Positions 11,664 through 22,800 of a DNA stretch of 64,000 bases are shown here, one piece after another. Position 1 is the stretch's first letter; each line of letters starts with the position of its first letter. Source of the stretch: Bryopsis sp. KO-2023 (taxonomy: Eukaryota; Chlorophyta; Ulvophyceae; Bryopsidales; Bryopsidaceae); the NCBI GenBank assembly GCA_030272585.1, contig BSYQ01000004.1:6820001-6884000 (forward strand), written 5' to 3'. Position numbers and translations under genes: made by a program. Under the pieces are notes generated by a model. It worked only from the letters and a program-made list of their open reading frames with translations, was not told the DNA's origin and did not search any database.

Positions 11664-13691
11664 ATTTCATTTCTTATCTGGATAAAACAAAAAAAAAAAA
11701 GAAAGAAAGGGGGAGGAAAAAGAAGACAAAAGCACGAGGGGTGTAGTGGAAATCGCCGGTTGTAGCGAAAAAAGAAAACAAAAAAAAACGTAACGATGGG
11801 ATTACGACAAGAAGTCTTCTCGACAGAAAGGTGGAATGACAAAAAAAAGCAAAACAGAAAGAGAAGGGAAAGGGGGTGGGTGGGTGAGTTTAAACGACGA
11901 CTTTTTGACATTATTGTATACCGGACACAGAAAGAAATCTTTTTTTTTTTTTTTTGGGGGGGGGGGGGAAGGGGGGACAAACAAGAAGATGGAAAAAAAA
12001 ATACACTGATTCATGCGTGAGAGTGGGATATGTCGATGTGTGTAATTTTTGTTCAATTGGGATGGGGGGATTTGGGGGTACGTTTTTTGGTGTGATTTGA
12101 AGGGGTAAGAAGGGGTGGGTGGGGGGTGGTAGGGTAAATACAAGATGAGGATTGTCATTGTGCTAGTAGATTTTGGTTTATTCTTTTTTGTTGCTGTGCG
12201 ACAATTGGGTTAAGCATATATGGAAAAGAAGGAAAAATATTCAAGGGGTTGAGGGATCAAAGGGGGGTTGGTGGTTTTTTGAGAGTTAATTTTCGCACAG
12301 AAATATATCCTGTTTCTTGAAAGAAAAAAAAAAAGTGGGAAAAGAAAGGAAAAAGAAAATCCCCCAATTGGAAGAAATGGAGAAAGATAAAAATTTTAGC
12401 AGTGGAGCATTAGCCAAGGGGGTGTGTTTCTTTTACACCGGTGTGTTGAAAAGAAAGGGAAAAAGAAAGGGGGGGGAATGTACATACATGCTTGTTTTTT
12501 TGATATTCAATATTTACATAAAAAATTCTTGGGGAAAAGAAGGTTGGGGTTCGGCTGGGGTTTTCTTGATTTAAATTCGAGAAAATCGACGTCCAGTGTT
12601 TTGTCATTGAAGAGCAAAATTTTTGGACCGATAGGGTGCACGTTTCCTGTATGTCTGACCTGGAATTAAAAACAATTAGAATGCGACTGTGGGAATGCTA
12701 AAATGAGGGCTTTTGAAAAAAAACAGATACATATATATATATATACAAATACACTCGTATATTCAATGTTCAATATATATTTAATCAGACTTTTAGTTTA
12801 TCTCGTGAAGGGGTGAACCACAGGGGCTGGTCAGCGGAAGCTAAAAAGATTTTAAAAAAAGAATGAAAATCGAAAAAAGAGAAGTCGAACAGCGGGGTTT
12901 GTGTTTTCTTTTTTCTGTTTTTTTTATTTTTGCAGAAGGAAAATTTATCAATTAATAATGCGGCTGCAGGAAGATAGATATCGCACTCTTTTTTCTGAAC
13001 TCGGTTGTGATTTCGATGGTGTTTTATTTTGCTCAGGGGGGTCGATTGGTGGTGGTGTGGGAAAAAATGAAGGGAAAAAAAAGGCTTGCCCGGAAAAAAA
13101 AAGGAAAAAAAAAAGAAAAAACGAAATAATTGTTGGATTATGTTGGGGTTGTGACAAGAGGTGTGTCATTGGCATGTGTGTGTTTATGTGGGGTGAAAAG
13201 AATTAGCGATTTTGACTTTTTGACGGAAATTAGGGAGGGAGGGATTATGTTTGAGTAGGGGATTCCGGGGGGGGGGGGGGGTAGGGGTTGAAGAAAAAAA
13301 AGGATCTTGAGGCTCGAATGTTTCGAAATGGAGGAAAAAAGAGTCAGGGATTGTTATTCTTGGCCAACGTACTCAAAAAAAGGGAGTGATATTTGCATCT
13401 TTATTTTGTTTTGGGGATGGTGGGTTGACAGACACGGCAGAACGTAGGTATGGGTGGAAGTGAAAAAAAAACACAAAAAAACAAGCAATAGCTCATCAGG
13501 GAAAAAAAAGGAACAGGTGATTTTTTTTTTGGGGGGGGGGCGGGTGGGGGGATTCAGAAGGGTGTGGAAGAAATGCAAGCTTATATCTTATGTTGGTGGA
13601 AAGAAAACACTGTGTGAAACCATTGGTGGGGTTTTTTGGATTTGCTTAGAAGCCTCCCGAGAAATCATCATAAGAGACCACTGGCAGCAGG
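11664..13691. other. AT-rich, homopolymer-rich intergenic stretch
   Basis: Two kilobases of A, T and G runs, including long T-then-G tracts near 11941-11968 and 13519-13540 and an (AT)n tract near 12728-12745. Open frames here are composed of these runs. I see no gene; part may be 3' untranslated sequence of the preceding gene. Confidence 0.6.
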
Positions 13692-14138
13692 ATGGCGAAA
13701 TATTCGAAAAATTTGTTTTCATTTTTGGTTGGGCTTTTGTTTGGCTTTCCTTCAAAGCATGCATTGCTGCCGAGGGAGGTTCTGGCAAATGGGTCAACAG
13801 GGGTATATATCGATTCCATGGCACGTGTTGTAAAAGGTTTTTCTTAGTCAAGGTTAAAAGGGGGGAGTGTATTTCTTTTTAGATGCAGTGGTGGAGTGGG
13901 GTAGGCATATTGTTATTCGGTTACATTGATAATTGCCCTGCTAATTAAGTACAACGAAATGTATGGGGTGGGGGAAAGAAGGGGTGGGTTCGATATTGTA
14001 TTAAGGAAAACTTTTTCAAAGTCAATTGGGTCGATTGCTGATGCCAGGAGGCAGGGTGACTATGTTGAAGCTCTCAGTGTTTCAGTTGCTGTGCATTTTG
14101 TGCTTTCGCTCATTTTGATGGGGTTGAGGAATCAATAA
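13692..14138 (+). CDS. Small protein with signal peptide and C-terminal hydrophobic helix
   Basis: Three exons: 13692-13836, 13883-13919 and 14006-14138 (TAA). They join in phase to 104 aa. The N-terminus (MAKYSKNLFSFLVGLLFGFP) has the basic start and apolar core of a signal peptide or signal anchor. The C-terminus has a second hydrophobic segment (LSVSVAVHFVLSLILMGLRNQ). The middle (SIGSIADARRQGDYVEA) is soluble-looking. This suggests a small secretory-pathway or organelle-membrane protein; I do not recognise the family. The middle exon of 37 nt rests on splice consensus and phase alone. Confidence 0.5.
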
Positions 14139-15018
14139 TCTGGATTCCACCGTCTTTCATTTCTTTTTCACAGTGCAGCGTTGAATTGATGCAAGGGAAC
14201 ACACGAACGAATATCAAAATAAATAACACTGCGTAACACAATAAAATATGATTATTTTTTAAAAAAATCAACCCAATTATCGATGCGACAAGATTTGTCG
14301 CGGGGGCCGTTACTCGTTCAAAACTCACCCCTGACGATGAGGTAGCCTTCGCGACGGCAACGCTGCGGTGCAAGGTCCTGGCGCCTGAACAACATAATAA
14401 ACATCTCAATGAAAGCGACCTTCCCGAAACAAACGGCAACTCGCACTCGATCAAACTTCAATTCGCCTCCCTATATCAGAGACCGAGGCGAAGCCCATGG
14501 GGGCGATCAAGATCACTGCGCCGACTCTTTGCATGGCGATTTCTCCCGAACCTCAAAAGTAGAGCCTCAATAAATGAATGTCAAGAGGAAATTAAACACA
14601 GAAGGTTTTTTTAACCTTCTGTGTTTCTTTGTGATCAAAGCTGCTTCAGAGGAGCGCAGCACGAACCTGCTCGATCGGCGGAGACCACTCATGGTTGAAC
14701 TGCAACCCAAATCCCAGGCCGAGCACAAAGCGGGGGGCTTGAAGAAGGGATGAGGCGTGATCAACCACGCCCGACGTGTGTGGCAAGTCCCATCATCACG
14801 CCATCCACTCGAAGGGCGTGATCAGTCGCCGTCCCATCGCCAGCAGTCGAAGTCACATCGGGCGTGCGAGAAGGCTTGTAACGCCCGATCGTCGTCATTT
14901 CATTTTTTTTTTTTTTGAGAAGGCCTGGTTGATTCGATTCTGATTTTGATTCAAGTTTCCTTTGCCTGATGCTGACGATCGCCAGAAAATCAAATTCAAG
15001 AGAAAATCATAGTCACCC
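14139..15018. other. Intergenic stretch with exon-like fragments and a perfect hairpin
   Basis: The stretch is richer in GC than its surroundings. On the plus strand 14274-14580 stays open, and 14631-14752 reads as a basic tail ending KAGGLKKG and a TGA. They could be exons of an unrecognised gene, but I could not join them with confidence. It ends at the outer retrotransposon, where the flank is ACCC. Confidence 0.3.
14594..14626. repeat. Perfect 14-bp inverted repeat with T5 loop
   Basis: The arm AAACACAGAAGGTT (14594-14607) and its exact complement (14613-14626) are separated by TTTTT. As RNA this is a stable hairpin. It does not match the histone 3' stem-loop. Confidence 0.8.
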
Positions 15019-15276
15019 TGTACAGTGAAACCCATGTTTTCCCAATCCTTGCGTGAAACGAGCTGTGGATCGTTTGAGTCTTTCTTACACTGTTAGATTG
15101 TTCCGGGTTTCCTTCCCGATAAATACCTTCCCCAGTTTCTGTCAAGCGTCGTTTCACATCCATTCCAGTAACTTAACTTCCTCACATCGATCTAACTCTT
15201 CCCTCCTCTCGATCGTCTAACTTCCTCACAACAATCTATTCCGATTAGTCAGACTGTAATCAGTCTGTGTGGAACA
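15019..15276 (-). repeat. Element C, 3' LTR
   Basis: 258 bp, no visible difference from the copy at 47568-47825. In coding sense it starts TGTTCCACACAG and ends TTTCACTGTACA. The adjoining internal sequence (15277 on) gives a purine-rich tract in minus sense just before the LTR. Confidence 0.95.
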
Positions 15277-15440
15277 TGGGCCCAACCTCGCCTGATTTCC
15301 ACTGTGAGAGACTCCGAAAGAAAAACAGGGATGACGAGTCATCACTAAAAAAAGAAAAGGCTGTAGAAAATCTGGTTGCGTGCAACCCTTGGAGGGGACT
15401 GTCTGAGAACCCGAAAAAAGAAAAAAATGAGATAGTAGGC

Positions 15441-17189
15441 CTACGTGTTGGGGGGCCAGTCGAAATCGTCAGCCGCATGCCAAGGTTGACGTCCATGACA
15501 TCGTTGCAGATGATCCTGGTGGTAGATGCCGCGAGGGCGGCGGCCTGGGCCCGTTCGTGGCGTGAGTTCGGCGGTGCTCCACAGGGAGCCCGTGAGTTGT
15601 GTGACCAATCGGAGGGGGCCCCGCCAGTGGGGCTGAAGCTTGTCTTCTCTCTTTGCTGCTTGGACGGCGTCATAATGCCAGACCAGGTCGCCTGGGTGAA
15701 GGTCTTGGGGGACTGTTTTTCGCAAACTGTTGCGATAGGCCCGCTGTTTGTCCGCTTTCTCTCTTGCGGTCCATTGGGTGGCCGCCGAGCTGGTCCAAAG
15801 CTGTAGGGGGGAGACGCCGGTGGTGGTGTTCGGCGTTGTATTAATGGCGTGCACGGCGGCTTCGAGGTGCTGTGGCCAGGGTTTAGGGCTGTTGTGCATG
15901 GATTTTCTGACCCTGTCTTCGAGGGTGCGATGAAAACGCTCAACCAAACCATTTGAATTGTGTTTGTGGGGTGGTGTATAGATCAGTTCGACACCTTGGT
16001 GCGTGCTCCAGGTGCGTAGGGTGTGAGAGCTGTTGTAGCCGGCCCCATCAAGGATGAGGAGCACAGGGTAGCCGTGTGTGCTTCCCCAGAGATCCAAAGC
16101 TGTCACGATAGTGTCCGACGTCACTGTGGAGGAGGCCGTAGCTTGGCTGCGCCGAGTGCAACTGTCGACGACGCAGGTGATGAATTTTTCTCCAGTGGGG
16201 GCCGGCGTGAGGGGGCCTATAACATCCAAATGAAGGACAGTGCCAGGCGAATCGCCGTAGGGCAGTTTTCCCCATGGACGGCGTTGGGTCAGGGGACGAA
16301 AAATGGCGCAGGTGGGACAGGTGTCGACGACTTCGGTAATGATTTTTTTGGGAATATTGTGCCCGGCCTGGCGGGCTTGGAGGTGTGTGTTGTGAACTCC
16401 CCAGTGCTCCTTGCGATGGATATGCCAGGCTTGTTGGTGGGGTGTGGCAGGGGTGGTGGTTGTGTTGACGGTGGTGGTGTGTTTGGCTGTGGGCCGACTA
16501 AGAAGATCAGCAGCGACGTTAGTGGACCCAGGTAAAAATTCAAAGGTTGTGTGGGTTTCGTTACCGAGGATCCAGGCCCACAGTCGGCCCACCCGTTTGT
16601 CATTTTTTCCAAGGCCGCCTTTCTGCATTTGTTCAGCAAGGGCTTGGTTATCCGTCTTGAGTGTTGTGGGTGTGTGTCCTCGATAGGCAGCTGTTTTTTG
16701 GAGGGCTCATTTTACGGCTTTGAGCTCGCCGAGAAAAGACGACGTGGGTTCCAGTAGCCGAGTGCTGCCGTAGTCGATGAGGTGGCGCTGGTCTTGGGAG
16801 TCGGTCGCGAACAGGATGTACCCTGCGTGGTTTCCAGACCAGTCGGTTTCGAGTGTGAAGTGACGAGCGGTGAGTCCTGGGAGGGCGAGGTCTGTTTGGT
16901 GGTCGACTGCGTAGGCGATCAGGGTTTGGAGTTCCTTCTGGACGTCGGTTTTCCATTGTGCAATATCGGGGGCATCTGTGTATGCGGCCAGGAGCTGTCT
17001 GAGGGTGTTGAGGTGATGTTCCAGCTTGGGTATTGTTTTCCTGCAGTAAGAGAAAATACCAATGATCCTGGCGAGGTCAGTGGTGTCATTGATAGGGCCG
17101 AGTTCTGCCAGTTTTTCCTTGAGGAAGGGTTTGTGGGACCACTGGCCGTCGTGGAGGTGGTAACCGAGGAACTCGACTTCCTGTGCGAG
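15441..17189 (-). pseudogene. Element C pol, distal part: RNase H and integrase
   Basis: Read on the minus strand, the frame continues from the RT part across the inserted element A. RNase H is visible (FTLETDWSG, LGELKAVK, TLKTDNQAL). Integrase follows: a zinc-binding H..H..CPTC segment, then D (VLHLDVIGPL), D (LILDGAGYN) and E (NGLVERFH). The last two acidic residues are exactly 35 residues apart, as in the D,D-35-E core. The frame ends with DWPPNT and a stop at 15441. There is no chromodomain. A single TGA at 16709-16707 follows ELKAVK, where related enzymes usually have Trp, so a TGG to TGA change is likely. With the insertion this copy cannot make full-length Pol. Confidence 0.85.
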
Positions 17190-17566
17190 TGTAGCGAATC
17201 AGGGTTTCTGACAGCCCTGCAGTACGTCAGCAGGCTTGCTGACAGTCCTGCAGTACTTTAAGTAGGAGGCTGGCTGCCCTGAGGCAGCGTACAGTCAGTC
17301 AGGGTGTGCTGGCAGTGAAGTAGTACGTGGACTACTGAGCTGGCAGCTAGAATGTTCTAGAAGGTCGCTCAGCACCACAGGAATGGCCGTGGGGCTGAGC
17401 TGGGCTCTGATTGAAAGGACTGCAAGGTCTGATGCCTTGCAGCAGTGATGCAGACTGATGTTACAGCCTATGATCAGTTAGGATCAAGGCTGCTAGGGTA
17501 TTCTATAAGTTCTTGGGGTTTGAACGTTCTTGTAACCTTACTTTGGGATTGAACTCTCTTTGTCTC
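17190..17566 (+). repeat. Element A 5' LTR, left fragment
   Basis: It starts TGTAGCGAATC and runs to the GTCTC target duplication of B1. A TATA-like CTATAAG lies at 17503-17509. The matching part of the 3' LTR (from 44053) looks identical. The remaining 96 bp of this LTR are at 26989-27084. Confidence 0.93.
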
Positions 17567-17916
17567 TGCAACGGCTGCGACTCTGCAAGTCTGCCAGCCA
17601 AGCTGAAGGTGAAACAAAGGGAGACCAAGGTGCAAAGCACTCCAAACAAGGTTAAAAGCTAGGTTAAAACCAAGTGTATCAATACCCTAGAGGCGCTGCC
17701 CAAATACCCTGCTGCAGCACCTCTGACAAGACCTGATCCCCTGATCAGACAACTACTGAGCTGACACAGTGAACCCATCACTGTATCAGGTCAGATCACA
17801 GAATGTTCTGAGCTGCCAGTTCAGCAGGGACACCTGCTGAGCTGCCAGCTCGCCAACCTACAGTCAGATCTCCTGATTCAGGGCCCAGCAGGCTCTGAAT
17901 CAGGCGATTCACTACA
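17567..17916 (-). repeat. Element B1, 3' LTR
   Basis: 350 bp. In plus reading it starts TGCAACGGCTGC and ends GATTCACTACA. Next to it (17917-17938) the minus strand reads GGTGGGGAGGAA, the polypurine tract that primes plus-strand DNA. Confidence 0.95.
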
Positions 17917-18813
17917 TTCCTCCCCACCTGAACTGCAGTAGCCCCTACTGCAACTTAGAAAGGAAAAACCCCAAGAGACTGCAAGCTAACCAAAACCCAT
18001 ATCAGTGAAGAACTTCTTAGTCCAACTTCTGCCAATGAAAAACTCATATCTGCAATTCAGACCTGATCCAATGTATCGAATTAAAATAAAACATCTTTCA
18101 GATTTCAGTCACTGATAATCAAGTCCAAAATAAATGTAGCCATACCAAGTCCTACCACTGGAAATTGCTATCCCTTATGTACCCTGACACAACCATAACT
18201 TTCAAAGGGACCAAATTTCCCACAGAAATGTTTCAGCTCAACAAACTATCCATGGACCTGTAATATAGAAATCAGAGCCCTTCTTTCAAGCAAACACTGC
18301 ACTCCATCTGCAGTCTGAAATAGAACCCAAATCTCTCATTTTTCCAGCCCCTCAAGTGTTGTAATTCTGCCACTGATTTGTCAAACCAATTTCCATATTC
18401 AAAACTGAAATAAAAACTCCATGCAGGTTGCTGTATCTGTCCTTTTAACCAGCCATACTCAAGTGGCAACAAATACCAACCTCACAAAGATAAAAACCCA
18501 TTTGACTGGACTTGTAATGTATCAACAGGTGAACCATTCTCATAACCAAAACAGGTTGCAAACTTCAGAGTTTTCATCTCAACCTGACCAGAAACTGCAA
18601 AAGAGATCTTTGTCCACCTCCAACACACTGATCACCAGAAACTGGACAGCCCTAAGGGTTTAACCCTGCCTGAAAAATTCCACTTCCAACACACTGATCA
18701 CCAGAAACTGGACAGCCCTTGAAAAACTCCAACTCTTTCACTGCACCCACTGAGCAAACCACATTCAAATCCTGCCACAACTCCCATGGTCACACCTCCT
18801 GTCGATTCCTGCC
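17917..18813 (-). other. Element B1, 3' untranslated region with polypurine tract
   Basis: About 900 bp between ORF3 and the 3' LTR, without a long frame. Compared with B2 it lacks 106 bp that in B2 are flanked by the direct repeat CTGGACTT (single copy here at 18506-18513), which looks like a deletion between short repeats. Confidence 0.7.
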
Positions 18814-19680
18814 TCAGGCCGCCGGACGTTTCAAGCCCCTCTTTGGCGCAAGCGCGGGCACACTCCAGCGGACCTCTCGCAGCGGCACGCAATCACGATT
18901 GGTTCGTCCCGGGGAGGCTGGTTGCGTCGGCAGGGGTGGACTGACGAGCGCGATTCGCAAGGACGTCAGCACCCTCGGCGCCATGGCCGTGTGCACCCGA
19001 AGCTGGCACAGCCCACACTCTTTCGCTGCATCCACCGAAACCCCCTTTCGCGTTTCGCTGAGTTGTCCGACCACGTCCAAGCTCCCGTCTGGGTTCGTCT
19101 TTTCCACCGTTACGTCTGGCGCGTACCAGAGTCTCTGGACACAGAGGTCTCTGCAGCATATCCTGTGCTTCCGACATGGGAGCTCCCGCACTGGTGCCCC
19201 AAGAGACCTCGCCGTCTTGAAGCAAAGCGAACAGCCACGTCCCGTTTCTTTCAGCGCCGTCTCCATCTCACTCTTTTGGTCTGCTGCAGGTTTTTCTGGT
19301 TCAGGGAGCCCTGTGTCCAGGAAGCCGAAGGACAACTCCTCTTCGGAATCCAACCGCGTTACCGGCATTTTCTTCGCCCACTCTCGCCACGCTTTCAGCT
19401 CACTTTCGGCAGCACTCAGAGACCCTTGCAGCTTCCACTTCTCCTGCTCCACCTTTTGACACTTGCTCCTCAGCCTTTCCAACTCCGCAACGTCGACTGC
19501 CCTCTTCCGCAGAACCTGCACAGCCTCCTCAAACGCCACAACCTCATCTGCCCCCTTGATCACGTCGGCTTTCTCCACCGCTGCCGCAGGGATAACCACA
19601 GGGGCAGCCTCTGCTGGCTCACTGCTGCTGGCGGGGGTTGAGACGATAAGGGCGGTCTGGTTTGCTGGTTGCTGATCCAT
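18814..19680 (-). CDS. B1 ORF3: coiled-coil plus RING-like zinc-binding protein
   Basis: 288 aa from the ATG at 19680 (MDQQPANQ...). The open frame extends upstream to 19776 without an ATG. Residues about 45-110 are Glu/Lys/Leu-rich with heptad-like spacing (coiled coil). A cysteine/histidine cluster follows: CSLC, then PCRKHRICCRDLC, then VQRLWYAPDVTV, then ECGLC. This spacing resembles a RING or related cross-brace finger but is not canonical. It is downstream of the integrase ORF, separated by about 170 nt. ORF3 of element A is homologous along its whole length. RING proteins are often ubiquitin E3 ligases; whether this one is remains open. The C-terminal tail is basic and Pro-rich. A structural or RNA-binding role is the main alternative. 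Confidence 0.75.
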   Translation of the reverse strand: MDQQPANQTALIVSTPASSSEPAEAAPVVIPAAAVEKADVIKGADEVVAFEEAVQVLRKRAVDVAELERLRSKCQKVEQEKWKLQGSLSAAESELKAWREWAKKMPVTRLDSEEELSFGFLDTGLPEPEKPAADQKSEMETALKETGRGCSLCFKTARSLGAPVRELPCRKHRICCRDLCVQRLWYAPDVTVEKTNPDGSLDVVGQLSETRKGVSVDAAKECGLCQLRVHTAMAPRVLTSLRIALVSPPLPTQPASPGRTNRDCVPLREVRWSVPALAPKRGLKRPAA

Positions 19681-19854
19681 ATTGACTCCTTCCTTTCGAA
19701 CGATAAGCTCCTCTTTCTCCTTTCCTGCTCTGCGCACGTAACTTGCTAGACAGCTTCTTGTTCCAGTATACTGCACTCTTTTCGCTGTTTCTGTCAGGGG
19801 TTGCTTCAGTCTGTCAGAGATATCAACCTGTCACCTCTGCTTGGTCGGGTCCTT

Positions 19855-22800
19855 TCAGCTCCTTATCTCAAACTCACGTAACTTGTCCGGTGCGTTTCGC
19901 AAGTTTCTGGCAGGCTCCCATGTATCCTCTGACTGGTCATAGCCCTGCCACCTAACAAGGTACTGCTTCCTGCCTCTGACAGTCCTTTCTGCAAGAATCC
20001 TGTCCACCAGGTATTCCTCTTGCCCCTCAACCAGCTCTGGTTCAGGCTGCAGTGCATGTGTCCTCCTGGCTGGAAAACTGCCCTCCTGATCAATAAAGGC
20101 AGGCTTCAGCTTGGACACATGAAACACATCATGGATTCGCCAATGCCCTGGCAGCCTCAACCTGACTGCCACCTCTGACAGCCTTTCTACCACCTCAAAT
20201 GGCCCACAGAACTTTGCAGTTAGTTTCCTGCTCAGTACATCAGGTAGGGGTAAGTCCTTGGTTGCCAGAAAAACTTTTTCGCCTGGCTCAAAGCCCCCTC
20301 CCCGCCTGGTTTGATCCGCCACCTGGCGTTGTCGATCCTGAGCTTGAGCAATGTTGTCTCTGCCAGCAAGCAGAGCTTGCTGCCAAGTAGTCCACCAATC
20401 ATCCACCGCAGGGCAGGCTGTAGTTGCTACAGCACTTGCAGGAGTTCGGGGATTCTGCCCGTACATGAGGAAAAAGGGAGAGAATCCTGTAGTGGCATTG
20501 ATGCTGGAGTTGTAAGCAAACTCTGCAGCAGCCAAATGCTCTTCCCAATCTGCACCTGCAGGCTCAACATAACTTCGCAGAATCTCCTGCACCGTTCTGT
20601 TAGCCCTTTCTGTCTGCCCGTCTGTCTCAGGGTGGTAACTACTAGACATTGCCAATCTAGTATTTGCTCTCTTCCACAGAGCTCTCCAAAAATTACTAGT
20701 GAACCGACTGTCTCTATCCGAAACAATCTCTTGAGGCAACCCAAAGAAACGAACTACATTCTGAAAGAATAAATCTGCAACACCTGCTGCAGTTACCGTT
20801 TGTTTGGTTGGAATCAATCGCAACATCTTACTGAATCTGTCCACTACTACAAGCAAATAATCTGACCCCTTCTTGGTTTTAGGCAAAGGGCCGACAAAAT
20901 CCATTGAAACACTGGACCACCTGCCATCAGGAATAGGCAGAGGCTGCAGCTTACCCAAAGGCCTCTGATTAGAAGCCTTATTTCTCTGACAGGGGATGCA
21001 ATTCTTGACATACTTCTGTACTGTGCCTGAAATGCGTGGCCAGAAATAATGCGCCTGCACTCTGACCAGCGTTTTTCGTCTGCCCAGATGTCCTGCCAAT
21101 GCTGATTCATGGCAGTCATGGAGCAACTTCTCCCTGAGCCCGTCTGCATCAGGTATCCACCATTTCCAGGCATTGCAAACCCTTCTCCAAAGCCTCTGAC
21201 CATCCCACTTTACATGAGCTGGTCTGTAGTTTGCCTCAATCAATTGCTTGCATAAAGGATCCTTTTGATAGGCCTCCTTGACCTCCTCCTGAAATCCCTG
21301 GGTCAGGTCCAATCTTGCTTGTGCATTAACTTCAGGCTGCTCCTTTGCAGTCTGATGTGTGGCCCTGCTCAGTGCATCTGCCACCACATTATCTCTTCCA
21401 GGCCTGTATTTGATCTCAAACTTGAAGGATTGCAAGGTCTCCATCCACCTTGCCTGCCTCTTGGACAACTGAGGCTGAGTCTGTAGATACTTCAGTGGTG
21501 CATGATCAGTGTGCACCACAAATTCCTGAGCATCCAGATAGTGCCTCCACACCTTGAGTGCATGTACAATGGCCAAGAGCTCCTTCTCATGGGTAGCATA
21601 ATTCAGTTCTGCAGGTTGCAGTTTCCTGCTTTCATAGGCCACAGGCTGCTGACCCTGTCCATGGTCCTGTGTAAGGACTGCTCCAATAGCATAGTCTGAA
21701 GCATCAGTGGTGACTTCAAACTTCAATCCTGGGTCAGGCACCAACAACACTGGTGCAGACATCAATGCCTCCTTAATATCCTGCATTGACGCAGCTTCCC
21801 TTTCTGTCCATTGCCAGCTTGCTTCCTTCTTCAGCAAGGCAGTCAATGGCTTAGCCCTGGCAGAGAAGTCCTTGATGAACCTTCTGTAGTAATTTGCCAG
21901 GCCAAGGAAGGATCTGAGGTCCTTCACTGACGTTAAGGGAGGCCAGTCCCTGATGATCTGCACTTTGCTCTGCAACACCTGTATACCTGCAGCACTCACT
22001 TCATGCCCCAAAAACTCCACCTGCATCTTGCAGATATCACACTTAGTAGCTGAAGCATACAGTTTCTGTTCCCTCAGTCTCTGCAACACTTTCTGCAAGT
22101 GAACCTTGTGTTCAGCCCAATTCCTGCTGTAAACCAAAATGTCATCCAGATAAACTATGCAGAAAATATCCAAGAAATCATGAAGAACATGGTTCATGGT
22201 GTTCATAAAGGTGGCAGGGGCATTTGTCAGCCCAAAAGGAAGAACCACATATTCAAAAAGCCCATATCTAGTGCGGAAGGCCGTCTTTTCTGAATCTGCA
22301 GGGTCCAACCGCACTTGATGATAACCTGAGCAGAGATCTATTTTACTGAAACAACGAGCTCCCTGAATCTGATCTAGCAACTCCTCAATCCTTGGAATAG
22401 GATACCTGTTTTTCACTGTCAGTTTATTCAGTGCCCTGAAATCGACACACATTCTCAACTTCCCATTTTTCTTTGGAACGAATAAAACTGGTGATCCCCA
22501 GGGTGACTTGCTAGGTCTGATAAAACCCTGTTTCAGCAACTCTGCCAACTGCTCTTTCAGTTCTTCTCTTTCTGCAAAACTAGCCCTGTAAAGTCCCTTC
22601 TTTACCGGTTCTGCCCCTTCCACAAGTTCTATCTTGTGGTTAACACCTCTGTCAGGAGGTAACTCCTGAGGCAGTTCTTCTTTGAACAAATCCTGAAACT
22701 CTTTTCTGATTTCTTTTTCCAACTGCAAAGCTTCTCTTTCTTCCTCTGAGACTGTATCTGCAAAACTTCCTTTTACTGCTTCAGTACTTTCTAACCCATT

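Noticed and set aside
12901..13206. 101-codon frame starting MFSFFCFFYF
   Set aside because: Made of T and A runs; no splice partners and no folded-protein composition.
18719..19641. Plus-strand frames of 239-246 codons opposite B1 ORF3
   Set aside because: Antisense shadows of a GC-rich gene; the minus strand has the zinc motifs conserved in element A.
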